NCBI GenBank assembly: GCA_004794655.1
Contig: SMMW01000046.1
Coordinates: 2,330,001-2,394,000, forward strand
Length of the DNA: 64,000 nucleotides
Origin: Marisa cornuarietis
Taxonomy: Eukaryota; Mollusca; Gastropoda; Architaenioglossa; Ampullariidae
Reading direction: 5' to 3'
Under the pieces are notes generated by a model. That model was given only the letters and a program-made list of their open reading frames with translations. It had not been told where the DNA came from and ran no database searches. The position numbers were made by a program, and so were the translations under genes. This document shows positions 49,677 to 64,000 of the stretch, piece by piece. Positions within the stretch are counted from its first letter, which is position 1. Every line of letters begins with the position of its first letter.

Positions 49677-50521
49677 AGGACATTACGTGTGAAACATTTT
49701 TTTCTTTATGATCGGGTTAAGTTCATTTTAAAATAATAATTCCCAAAATATGAGTACATAATTATGCTTAATTTTTCAGATATAAGGCTTCAAAAATCGG
49801 CATTCTCCCCTGCCGCTAGGAAAGCAGAAGAAAATTACTCTCCTATACTGAAGAGTTCTCTTAGGCAAAAGTAGTATTTGTAACAGTGAGTGTGGCTCAG
49901 TTCAGCAAATACATGCATCTCTTTGAGTCGAATGAAGAAACATCGCTCAGATTGTCGTGTTCAAGTAGTGATTTTTTGCCCAGAAAATGAAACAACTAAT
50001 TTTGGAATGCAACCCTACAGATTGGAACTTTATTTAGAAGATTTTACTACAGTTTGAAAAAAAAAATCAAAAGGTCCAAACCGAATTCACTCAACAGACT
50101 GGTAAGTAAATCTCCAAATCAAAATTTAATGAGCAGCAATCATGGTCATTGCAGTCTAGTTATATTGTTGATTGTCTGTTACTCGGTAGAAGCATTTGAA
50201 TTAATTTTTCCATGTGTATTATTGTTAATAAAATATAAACAGATGTCAGACGCTCATTTGTCTAAGATAAACTTCTGTAATTTTTTTTCGCTAGACGGTT
50301 AATTTCCAGCATTACAATTTTATTTTATAAGTTACAACTGACACTATTTTTAAAATTCTACCCTTTGTCACTTCCGGTTTTATCAACAAATCAACAAAGA
50401 TGCGATTAAGAGAAAAACATTAATGTTATATTTTCTCGTGCGTCCGTCATAAAGAACCACTGGAAAATGATTTTGTGATGCTCTACTTCAAGCGATTTTT
50501 GCTGAGCCCTCGTGTTGCCCA
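49677..50521. mobile_element. Non-autonomous TIR DNA transposon, copy B
   Basis: This is colinear with 31385-32248 along almost its whole length (shared stretches include GGAAAGCAGAAGAAAATTAC, GGTCCAAACCGAATTCACTC and AGAAAAACATTAAT). The termini are more mutated (AGGACATTACG left, TCGTGTTGCCC right) and no target duplication is clear. Several small indels separate the copies. Confidence 0.75.
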
Positions 50522-50755
50522 TTTCAGCACTGCCCTTTCACCAACAAGCTAAGAGAAGAGATCTTTGGGTAGATGCACTTCAATATGAGCAAGTCAAGGT
50601 GTGTTTCTTTCCATCACCAGTCTTCCCTTATTCTGCGTATGCTGCGGCACAATTACAAAACGGAATGGCTTGCTGAGAAAAGTGATGAACAGCTAGAATG
50701 AATGCAGCAAGGAATAAGCGCCAGGCAAAGCGTTTCTTCCACAAACAACAGGAGA

Positions 50756-50757
<2 letters not shown>

Positions 50758-50800
<43 letters not shown>

Positions 50801-50880
50801 TAATAATAATAATAATAATAATAAAAGTTAGCTTTATAGCGCCTTATATATCCTCCCTTTTGGAAGAATTCAAGGCGCTT
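50758..50880 (-). repeat. Minus-strand retroposon tail with AAT/ATT microsatellite
   Basis: About 68 bp of AAT repeats are followed by TTAGCTTTATAGCGCCTTATA and AAGGCGCTTCACAA. On the minus strand this is the GCGC-TATAAA end plus ATT tail seen at 34.9, 55.5 and 57.3 kb, so the insertion is in reverse orientation. Confidence 0.75.
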
Positions 50881-51071
50881 CACAAATGACAGATGGTGTG
50901 ACGTGAAAATAATGTGACGTCAGAACAAAATGACGTAGCTCCAGGTCATAGGGCAGCGTTTACACACAGCACCAACACAATCCGCAGGCCGAATATCAAA
51001 CATAACACAAGCCGTAATACACTCCCTAGTAAATGTAGTTCCAAATAGCACATCCTGCTACAAATAATGTA
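50881..51071 (+). repeat. 191-bp direct repeat, copy 1
   Basis: It matches 55608-55798 at a constant offset of 4727 bp, with no gaps and about nine mismatches (near 95 percent). It carries three TGACG words including a TGACGTCA palindrome. It is attached to the retroposon tail on its left. Confidence 0.92.
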
Positions 51072-51149
51072 AAAGTTGTATATTGTTTAACACCGTGTCA
51101 GCAGCTAAGGTCATATCACGGTGAAAAAGTTAAGAAACAGCCTCACTAG

Positions 51150-51368
51150 TCAAGGCATAAGGAGAAATGTGTGCAAATGAAGTTGTTAGAGAAGCTGCTG
51201 GAAAACCTGTGCAAACAGCTGTTGAAGAAGGCAAGACTTGCTGCCAGGTATGCCGATAGAATAAGAAAAGAGCACGTGGCAGACTGGCAGGCCCTATTAG
51301 AGCGCCGAGGCCTCAAGGCTGATTCAGAATGCATTCTGAAGGAATTTCATGCTGCTACTGTTGATTAG
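51150..51368 (+). other. Short helical open frame of unknown status
   Basis: An open frame of about 72 codons reads KLLEKLLENLCKQLLKKARL and continues RIRKEHVADWQALLERRGLK before its stop. It would form amphipathic helices rich in Leu, Lys and Glu. The first in-frame ATG is at 51177. No homolog is recognised. It could be a small gene, a retrocopy scrap or chance; the other two frames here are also partly open. Confidence 0.2.
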
Positions 51369-53329
51369 AATCTTTCGTTTTATAAAAAGCGTACATCAGA
51401 AGACCACACCACATACTTTGATGTCAGTCTGAAATGTTCTAGAACAAAGTATGGACGTCAGAAAAAAAGCCCTAGAAGCGAAATTCATTTGTGTCGCTTG
51501 ATTAGAACCAGAGTTACATCCTTTCGGGGTTGCTTTTTTTTTCAACGTTTCTTAGACAAGTGTTATGGTTTAGAAAATTTGCTTGAAATCCTATTTTTGA
51601 AGTTATATTACTAATATATTTCAATACGTGGTTGTCTTGGAAAAAAATTAGAACAGTTCGTTGTTAGGTAGTGTTCCAAGATAATGATTTGTAAGTTTTC
51701 ACTTTTGGTGTACTAGCTGTTAAAATCATCGTCTTATTCATTTTCAGTTTCAAGTATTAAACTGAACGGAAAATAAAATATTAAAGAATTGATGAGAACT
51801 ATGTGAGCTATAGAAAAAAAAACTTCGTATCATTGAAATCAGGGTGAAAAAAAATGTATTTTGTCTATTTTTCTTTATACTTATTATTGATTCAAAAGTC
51901 ATCTTGGAGTACCTAGTGAAAGAAAGTCATGGTTCTGCCTCTGTGGGTAATCCTGTCTTTACATTGAACGTATGTGCAGAATCACCGAGGATTCTGTTCG
52001 CTCTAGTGACTAGCCTGTGAACTGAGCTAAACACAGACGAAAACCAGCATCTCAACACTTCAAAGAGTAGGATATAATGTCCACTTAGTGTTTGTGTCGA
52101 GGCCAATTATGACATGGCGGGCGGCTATGTGAAGCAGAAACAAGTCTTGCCACATACAGTGTGTGGGGGGGTGGGGTATTGTTGGGGAGGGGAAGATGAC
52201 GGATCGACTGCTGTGGGCGATACAAACAACGTTAAACGGGCCGTGTCCATCACCCCTCCAATATTTGAAACATTATTCTTGCTGTAGATTGTTAGCTCTG
52301 CCACCTCCCTCCCAGAATCCCCGTCGCTCGTAACCCAAGCAACCAAAGTACAGTTGACCAATTTTCATGTTATTGTCTGTTTCCCTTTGACCTTGTTTTT
52401 TTTTATCTATTTCTGCCCAGCTACTGTCACCCAAACGATTTGATGACGTCAGAATAGTAACAACACAATTATGAATAGTGATCATCTCTGGGCAATAAAC
52501 AGTCGTTTCGATAACAATGTCACCCTTAAAATTTAATTTAATGGTATGCTGTCGTACAAAACTGATTTGAATGACTGGGATAAATTCAAGTCCCGTTGTG
52601 TGTATTGAACATGTAAAAACTTCTCAGTTTGTTTTGTTTATTCTGGTATGCACTTTCTGACTGACAGAGACAATATATATATATATATATCGAGCGAGAG
52701 AGAGAGAGAAAGTCATTTTGAGTTGATTTTCAATAAACAGATTTCAATTACACCTATGGCAGACTGGTCGACCTTGCATGATCATTTCGTTTGTTTGTTT
52801 GTTTGTTTTGGTTTTGGTTTTGGTTTGTTTTGTTTTTTTTGTTTTTTTGGCATACAGATTACACATATAGATAGGGCATACACATTACCTTTCTCATTTC
52901 CAAGGCTATGACATTACAGAACATGGTCTGATCGTTTCCATGTTCTTCTTAACCTGCTAACCGACAGACGCCGTTGACAAAGGATAAGTGGAAAGGACAA
53001 GGTCACAGAGGCGCCGGGACTCCAGGGGTCACTTCCTCGCAGTCAGGTAAAAGAGAAGGGAACTGAGCAGAAAATCGTTGTAAAGGGGGGAAGTGGAAGA
53101 GGGAAGGAATGCAGGGGTAGGGGGGGGGGCAGCCTTGCTGTCGTGATCGCCATGTAATACGTCGCCATCTTGCCGATGCCGGAACTTTAATCAGCAGGTT
53201 CGCCCTTTTTGTCATCACCAGTCTTGATGGCTGGCGCCAAGATGGGACAGTGGTCGTGTCTGGCTGTGTAGTAGTGCTTCTTCCAGACAACCACTCGATT
53301 AACAGAAGTTACACTGCACTCCACCAACA
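51369..53329. other. Intergenic, no gene seen
   Basis: Only simple sequence stands out: an AT run then GAGA (52674-52710), and GTTT/GGTTTT runs (52788-52850). No coding or named repeat was recognised. Confidence 0.5.
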
Positions 53330-53752
53330 TAGGAGGTGTGGCAGATTTTTTATTTACCAAAGTTTTAATTTTTTTCAAACATCAATGTTATCCCCTTCAA
53401 AATAGTTCACCGATGGGGACGTTAATTGTTCCCACTTTGGTAGCAGCGCTGGAAGTCTTCAACCGGTATGCTCTTCAGCATGTCCGTTACACTCTTTTGG
53501 ATGTTTTCTAAAGAATTTGTTCCTCCAGGACAAACTGTCAACCAAGTTTTTTTTATAAAGACGTCCTCGAAAGGCTCAAAAAAAGGGTCATTCGCGTGAG
53601 ACCAGACGTTGCAGACAAATGGATGCTCCATCATGACAACGCCCCATGTCACACTGCCCTCTTCGCCACGGAATTTTTGACCTCAAAAGGCATTCCTGTG
53701 GTTCCCTAACCACCCTAATCAGTCTCATTACTTTTCTGCCACACCTCGTATA
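53330..53752 (-). mobile_element. Mariner/Tc1-type relic with inverted middle segment
   Basis: Perfect 13-bp inverted ends GAGGTGTGGCAGA (53333-53345) and TCTGCCACACCTC (53735-53747) are flanked by TA on the outside. The minus strand carries a transposase C-terminus (ENIQKSVTDMLKSIPVEDFQRCYQ, about 53440-53520). The plus strand at 53565-53700 carries the part that should precede it (RPDVADKWMLHHDNAPCHTA, FATEFLTSKGIPVVP). So the DDE/D core with HHDNAPCH is reversed relative to the C-terminus and the right-hand terminus. The N-terminal DNA-binding domain and first catalytic Asp are missing. It is non-functional. Confidence 0.85.
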
Positions 53753-55494
53753 CTGAAGGAAAGCAACTAATATGTAGAATTTCGTGGGAGGTTTCCCAAC
53801 CGAAACATTATGATGTTTGACTGTAAGTTTAAGCTGAACGGTAGAAATGAGTACTCTAAAATAATTCAGCCAACTTCGTAATAAATCATCTTTTTTTTCT
53901 TTCTTATTTCACTCATGCATGCATTAAGGTAAATCAGTCAAAGGTCATTATGACTGAAAAGCTAGATTTTTCCTGTTCCCGTCAGGTAATTTCTCAACAA
54001 ACTATTCTAAGCCAAATCCTGACCTATTAGTTCCCTGATGAAAAGCGGAAATTCGTCGACAGGCGGTCTTTTCCCGGCAGATTATTCTCACACACGACAA
54101 ATCATGCACACTGGTGCCGGTAGCAATGCCTGGGAGGGGTATCAGAATAAGGAAACAACACTTTGATCAAGGATGACTGACTTTACCTCATCAGATATGA
54201 CTAAACTTTAGCAACAGACCAGGTATCCCGGTATTTTACATCCCCAAGAATGACTGTAATTTACCTCAACAAGTGTGACTGTATTTTACCTTACCAAATA
54301 TGACCAAAGATAGTCAATACTGTACTAGTATTATTCAGTATCTTTGGTATGACTGTACTTTACCTTACCAAGTATGACTGTATTCTACCTCAACAGGTAG
54401 GAGTATGACAACTTTACCACACCAGGAATGCTGGGTTTTAATAAACCTCATCATGTGCGACTGTCACTAGCTTATACCACTAACTGACACTAGTTTATAT
54501 TACCGGTTAGGACGGTATTTCTTCTCACTAGACATGACTGTAGTTGACTGCCAAATCTAAATACCAGAAAAGGTATTTTACCTCGACAGATGTAACTGGA
54601 CTTTACCAGACCATAGATCACTTTAGTTTACACAAGCGCGCGCGGTGTGACGTCACCGAACCGCACACCCGCTATGTACATTTTTGTTCTCTCCCACACA
54701 AGATCAGGGGTCGATGTCCTTTGCGTCCTCGCATGAAGGCAAACAACAACCACCACCACTCATATTCTCCTGTCTCCTCTCTCACATCTGCCAATCGACA
54801 GCTACTAGTCTAGATGTGGCGTGTTTAAGTATAATTCAGCAAACAGACTAGAGCTAAAGCAGACCTTCAAGTATCGACTAAACTAAGTTGAAGATGGCGA
54901 AAAAGAAGTTTAGGTGTATGACTGTTTGAGGTTAGCGGAAACGGCCCTTAGGTGTATGAGGTTAACATATTAAATACAAGGTGAACCGTCCTCAGATTTA
55001 GTTTAGCCGAGTCAATGACAAAACTAGCCCCTCTCAACCTCCAGAGAGATGGAGCATGTGATCTTAAAAAAAAACAACAAACAAACAAACAAATAAAACG
55101 ATTCTGTGCAACAAGCGCGCAAATTCTGCCCACGTGCGGTCGCCGACATGTGAGGCCATGCACTTTACCACACGACTGATGTCTTTTCAATTCATCGTAT
55201 TTCTTGAACGAGGCAACACTGCTCACCCTAAATGCGTGCTCTGGGCGTATTGAGTTCACTCACTGTGACTGTGTCTGCTGACATTCGTCGAATGGTTTGC
55301 TCACAGCTGTAGACTCCGCCACACCATGACTCTCAATGTTATCCTTTAGATGTTATGTTCATGCTTGTGTCCGTATTTTCTTTTTCTACCTTGTATTTTT
55401 GTTTGTTGCAATGTCTCTGAATAATTGTTTGTTAATAAGTTTGGTCTTTGTTTGACCACGGTTTCTGTGTCAATCTGTTTTTGTTTTTGTTTTT
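53753..55494. other. Intergenic with a diverged TGACTGTA..TTTACC repeat
   Basis: Between about 54170 and 54610, phrases like TATGACTGTATTTTACCTTA with ACCAAG or AACAAGT recur every 25-35 bp about ten times, as an old minisatellite. No gene was recognised; the 103-codon minus frame at 54948-55259 has no known features. Confidence 0.55.
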
Positions 55495-55578
55495 TTTTTT
55501 TTGGAAAGCGCATTGGGTCGACTCTGGGGTTGAAAATTGCGCTATATAAATCTACTTTAATAATAATTATTATTATTA
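55495..55578 (+). repeat. LINE/SINE 3' tail, copy of the 34.9-kb type
   Basis: GGAAAGCGCATTGGGTCGAC, TTGAAAATTGCGCTATATAAATC and an AATAATAATTATTATTATT tail match 34930-35005. Confidence 0.78.
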
Positions 55579-55607
55579 TACCTTTATGACATCACTGTAT
55601 TGTTTAG

Positions 55608-55798
55608 CACAAATGACAGATGGTGTGACGTGAAAATAATGTGACGTCAGAACAAAATGACGTAACTCAAGGTCATAGGGCAGCGTCTACACACAGCACC
55701 AACACAATCCGCAGGCCAGATATCAAACGTCACACAAGCCGTAATACACTCCCTAGTAAATGCAGTTCCAAATAGCACATCCTGCTACAAATACTGTA
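55608..55798 (+). repeat. 191-bp direct repeat, copy 2
   Basis: Partner of 50881-51071, same orientation and gap-free. Here too it lies next to an AAT-tailed retroposon end, so the block is probably part of, or was carried with, a retroposon family. Confidence 0.92.
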
Positions 55799-57280
55799 TA
55801 TGTGTGCGCCCGTGTATGCGTTCATGTCTGTCTGTCCGTCCGTACCTCGTCCGTCAGTCAGTCTGCTTGTCTGTAATTTATTACAGAAGTCATAGTTTCC
55901 CTGGTCCATGTTAGCATAGCCTCGGTCATTCGCCACGCCATCACTCACAGTCTTCCTTACATCAGGGAAAGACAATCGTTAAACTCTGTGGACGTTTCAT
56001 CATTCCCAGCCATTGATCCCTGAGATAACATACCCCCACCCTTACACGTCATCCCACTCGTGCCAGTAAATTATCGGGATTACCTCCCCACCCACATCTT
56101 ATAACTCCCCCTTTATACTCTTAAATTATTTATTGGAGCATTATGGTTGTCTGCAAGGAAACAGCGCTGAGAATTTAAGGAACGGCGACATTTAATAAAA
56201 TCTCCACACAGAAGTGCATAGGAGATATTCTGAAGGGAAACAAAACCTCTTAGATATCGGCATTTTATTTCCAGCTGCTTTGCTATACTTCTTGTACAAG
56301 CTGGAATGACCTGTGGCCTAAGACACTGTATATCTTTACCTAATTAGATTCAACAACAACAACAACGATATGACGTTGACGACAACGACGACGATGATGA
56401 TGATGCACTTTTACAGCGCATCTCCAGGCCATGGAGGAGCGATGCACTCGAATATCCCGTACACGAAGGCAAAGATCAGAATCAATATTAACGCAAATTA
56501 TTACGTGCAAAAAATGTTAACTCAGTTATTCTGTATCAGGAAAGGGCAGAATCACACAGGAGTGCACCATATATATGCAATGTGCGGGGTGGGACGTAAA
56601 AAAAAACTATTTTCTAAGGAAGTCTAAACTTTTTAAATCGCATATATTGCATATACATCGTGAGAAGCATCAGCATTGCTCCAAACCTCTCTTTCCCCCT
56701 CCTTTCCAATAGAGTGCACCAGGCCTGACGAGAGGGAGGGGCAGGGAGGGATGATGTACCCGGGCCCTCGGATATGGAGGGAGGCCCGACGTTGGTAAGT
56801 AATTTTTTTGTTTTCTTTTTGTTTTAAACAAAAGTGAAAAGAAATCACAAGGAAAAAAGTAAAGCTAGACTTTTAGGAACGCTGCAAAGTTCAGGGTTCA
56901 CCGCTACCTCCAATGTATTTAAATCTGTGACGACTGTGACATCACACATGCATAAGGTTGAAGGAAACTTTGTATTGCCTTTAATTTTCGTTTTTTCAAT
57001 TTGTCCACGTGACATTCTATGGAAGGGGTGCGACAAGTTTGATCTTTTTATGCAATTTTCCCTCATTTACTGACAACTATATTAACGTGTACGCAGCTCT
57101 AAAATGTTCATCTCATGCAATGTTGTAGGTCTTAGTTATTTCTTAGTGTTATTTGTCTGTATTAAGTTACTAAACGAAATGTAGATATTGCTAGTCAGAT
57201 AATAACTTGTAACCATACTGCTAAATACTGGAAATAATAAATGATTACAATTAATGATTAACGCAAGGGGCCCGGAAAGA
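55799..57280. other. Intergenic, no gene seen
   Basis: Short AAC/ACG/ATG trinucleotide runs occur at 56350-56405. Other open frames show no recognisable domain. Confidence 0.5.
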
Positions 57281-57720
57281 TCTATAATAATAATAATAGT
57301 GAAGATTTTTATAGCGCATATTCACACTCATAGAGAGCATGCTCTTAGCGCTTAAAACGAGGAAGAGGCGTGGACTAAGTAGACACAGAACAAAGGGGAC
57401 GAAAGAAAACGACAGTACTGACGAAACAGAAAACAAAAGGCATCAAGTAACAGGAACAGAGAAATATGGTGATTCTGCCGAGAAAGATGGGTAAAGTAGC
57501 AAGAGGGAAGGGGGCGGGGTTAAGAAGGACTAGCATTGTGTGGACTGTGTTAGGAGTAATGCTCAAGGAAGAGGTGCGTTTTCAGTGCAGATTTGAAAGA
57601 TTCAGTTGTAGGAAGGTGGCGGATATGGAAGGGAAGAGAGTTCCATTGTTTTGCAGCACAGTAGCCAAAAGTCCTGTGACCATATGTTGTTGTTCTGGTG
57701 ACAGGAACAGTTAGATCTGC
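57281..57720 (-). mobile_element. 3' end of a CR1/L2-like LINE (same family as 17.7 kb)
   Basis: The minus strand reads TFGYCAAKQWNSLPFHIRHL and SFKSALKTHLFLEHYS, then a stop, a 3' UTR containing AAGCGCTAAGAGCATGCTC and GCGCTATAAAAATC, and an ATT tail at 57284-57299. The CAAKQWNSLP..IRH core is shared with 17699-18205. The element is truncated at the 5' side near 57720, about 520 bp before QPCT exon 1. Confidence 0.82.
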
Positions 57721-58243
57721 CCCAGGACACGGACTGGCTTTCGGCGGGCCTGGAGGGGAGGAGGGGAAAGTGTTTTACGCCGAGCCAGCAACTAAGGGCA
57801 AGGTAGCCAGCCCTGTAAACAGATGCCACATGCAGAGAAAGAATAGCGCGTGCCCGAGACGAGAGATGAACCCTGGACAACCAACCTTTACTATATTGGT
57901 GACAGGCGCCATGAATCGTTGTGCCACCGGGCCTCCCGCCCTGGAGGGGAGAGGCGAGGGAAACGCACGCGACCATAATTTAAAAAAAAAAGACCGTAGG
58001 AAAGCATCTGAAAACAACCGACCACAGAGACTATCACCAGAACTGGAGATAAGCTTGGACAAGATGACTGCGAAATAAGAACTCTCCAGCGTGTAAGAGA
58101 AGGTTTTGTGAAGACAGGGCCACTTTATCTGAAACACGATTGGCCAAATTAATTTTCACAGTCAGCCAATCATGCGAGCCTCGCCTTACAGCACGAGAAG
58201 CAAGGAGGCCGGAGGCAGAGCAATGGTGTAGGCGAAGGAGTGG

Positions 58244-62933
<4,690 letters not shown>

Positions 62934-64000
62934 TGGAACTGCTGGAAAAACAAATGATTGATCATTGTGACATACATTGGTGCAAACCTGGCGGCCATTT
63001 TTGAGATGCTGCCAGATGTTATTCATGTATGTTTCCTGCTGCTGTTTTTCAGTACATCTTGTATTGGCCTGGTGCCTGTGACTGCAAAAAATTATGGGTT
63101 GATAAAAAATCCCAAGTTTTCTTTTACATAGGAGACTTCTTCAAAGGTCATATAACCACAACAGTCTATGAGCACATAACTTTGTGTCCTTTTTATTCAT
63201 GAAGAACTTCAGATACTTTCATTATGAAAGCTGTATACACAATACACATAATCTGTAGATGAAGGACATGGCTAAAACTGGTAATACCATTTCTGCTGAG
63301 AGATATGTGTCCCCGTCATCCCCCCCCCCATCCATTAAATGCAGCAGTGACATTGTGAAAAGTTGTCATTTTATGTAAAAGTACAGCTGGGATTTTCCTC
63401 TTGCACAAAAATATACTGTATTGTTAACAGCATACATTTATTTTGTTGTTATTTGGATCCCATTTAAAAATGATTACTTTTTAAATCTGGTCACCCATAT
63501 TTGTGATAAACTAATGCATGTTATCATGTATGTGTGTAAGAGAGAGCGTGTTTAAAGCGGATTACTCAGTAATCATTACTGTTTTAATTTTGTTACAGCT
63601 AAACGTTGACAGTCAACACATCATTATCTGTCAAAAGGAAAAATATGACTTCAGTCAGATTTTGTTTTGCGGTGTTTTTTTTCATGTGTGTGCATGCATG
63701 GAAAGGACAGCATTACACATACTTTGTACTGCATGTATAAAAGTCTCATGTCATTTAAATGTTTTCACATATTAGACTTTTTGGCCATCTTGGTGATTTT
63801 CTTTTCTTTTATCTTCTTGCTAGAAGTCATGTTTATGTATATATTGAAAGGTGTCAGTGGGGGTGTTGGTTGACTAACAATAGGCCAAAAAAAGTGTTCT
63901 GTTCTATTCTGGATAAAATTTATTCATGGCCTGTATTTCCAGCCTCATTAGTGTTACTTTAAATATAAACTAGTTTTCTTACACGCGTACACCTGATGAA
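62934..64000. other. QPCT 3' UTR and downstream sequence
   Basis: No further coding was recognised. An ATTAAA occurs near 63335 in a C-rich context but is not a convincing poly(A) signal. No repeat was named. Confidence 0.5.

Noticed and set aside
57698..58137. Overlapping 120-126-codon frames on both strands
   Set aside because: No domain or homology, they overlap each other, and they adjoin LINE sequence; treated as chance.

Overview
The window is animal nuclear DNA. Its genes are broken by introns (almost all GT-AG), introns and intergenic space are full of decayed non-LTR retrotransposons, MITE-like DNA elements and simple repeats, and no bacterial-type operon is present. Protein resemblance and the repeat style (LINE tails ending in ATT repeats, RTE-like relics with ACTG tails) suggest a mollusc or another lophotrochozoan, most likely a gastropod. 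That placement is inference only.

Three real genes can be supported. (1) Minus strand, 830-5941: the first three coding exons of glycogen phosphorylase, whose remaining exons lie beyond the left edge. (2) Plus strand, 6141-21342: a complete 28-exon gene for CEBPZ/Noc1/Mak21, a 60S ribosome-assembly factor. The chosen exons join without a frame break into about 1061 residues, close to the human length. (3) Plus strand, 58244-62933: glutaminyl-peptide cyclotransferase (QPCT), seven coding exons and about 361 residues, with the zinc-site and catalytic motifs kept. The first exon is the least certain.

The phosphorylase and CEBPZ genes are head to head, with only 199 bp between their start codons, so they probably share a bidirectional promoter. 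The CEBPZ gene carries two recent-looking internal duplications that each copied an exon end with its splice donor, and one GC-AG intron.

The roughly 37 kb between CEBPZ and QPCT holds no gene I can defend. It contains a Jockey-like LINE relic (27.97-28.87 kb), two RTE-type relics (26.1 and 44.2-46.76 kb, the latter with an L1/Tx1-like fragment inserted in reverse), two copies of a roughly 850-bp terminal-inverted-repeat element (31.4 and 49.7 kb), a mariner relic with an inverted middle (53.3 kb), several MITE or LINE tails, minisatellites (35.4, 37.4, 38.2, 48.2 and 54.2 kb), a complex CA/TA/TC array (41.2-41.8 kb) and an unusual field of CACGTG/ACGT motifs (42.06-42.45 kb).

No new molecular system is visible. 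The most interesting points are the possible ancient CEBPZ-QPCT linkage (these genes are also close in vertebrates), the compact divergent promoter, the splice-site duplications and the rearranged transposons.
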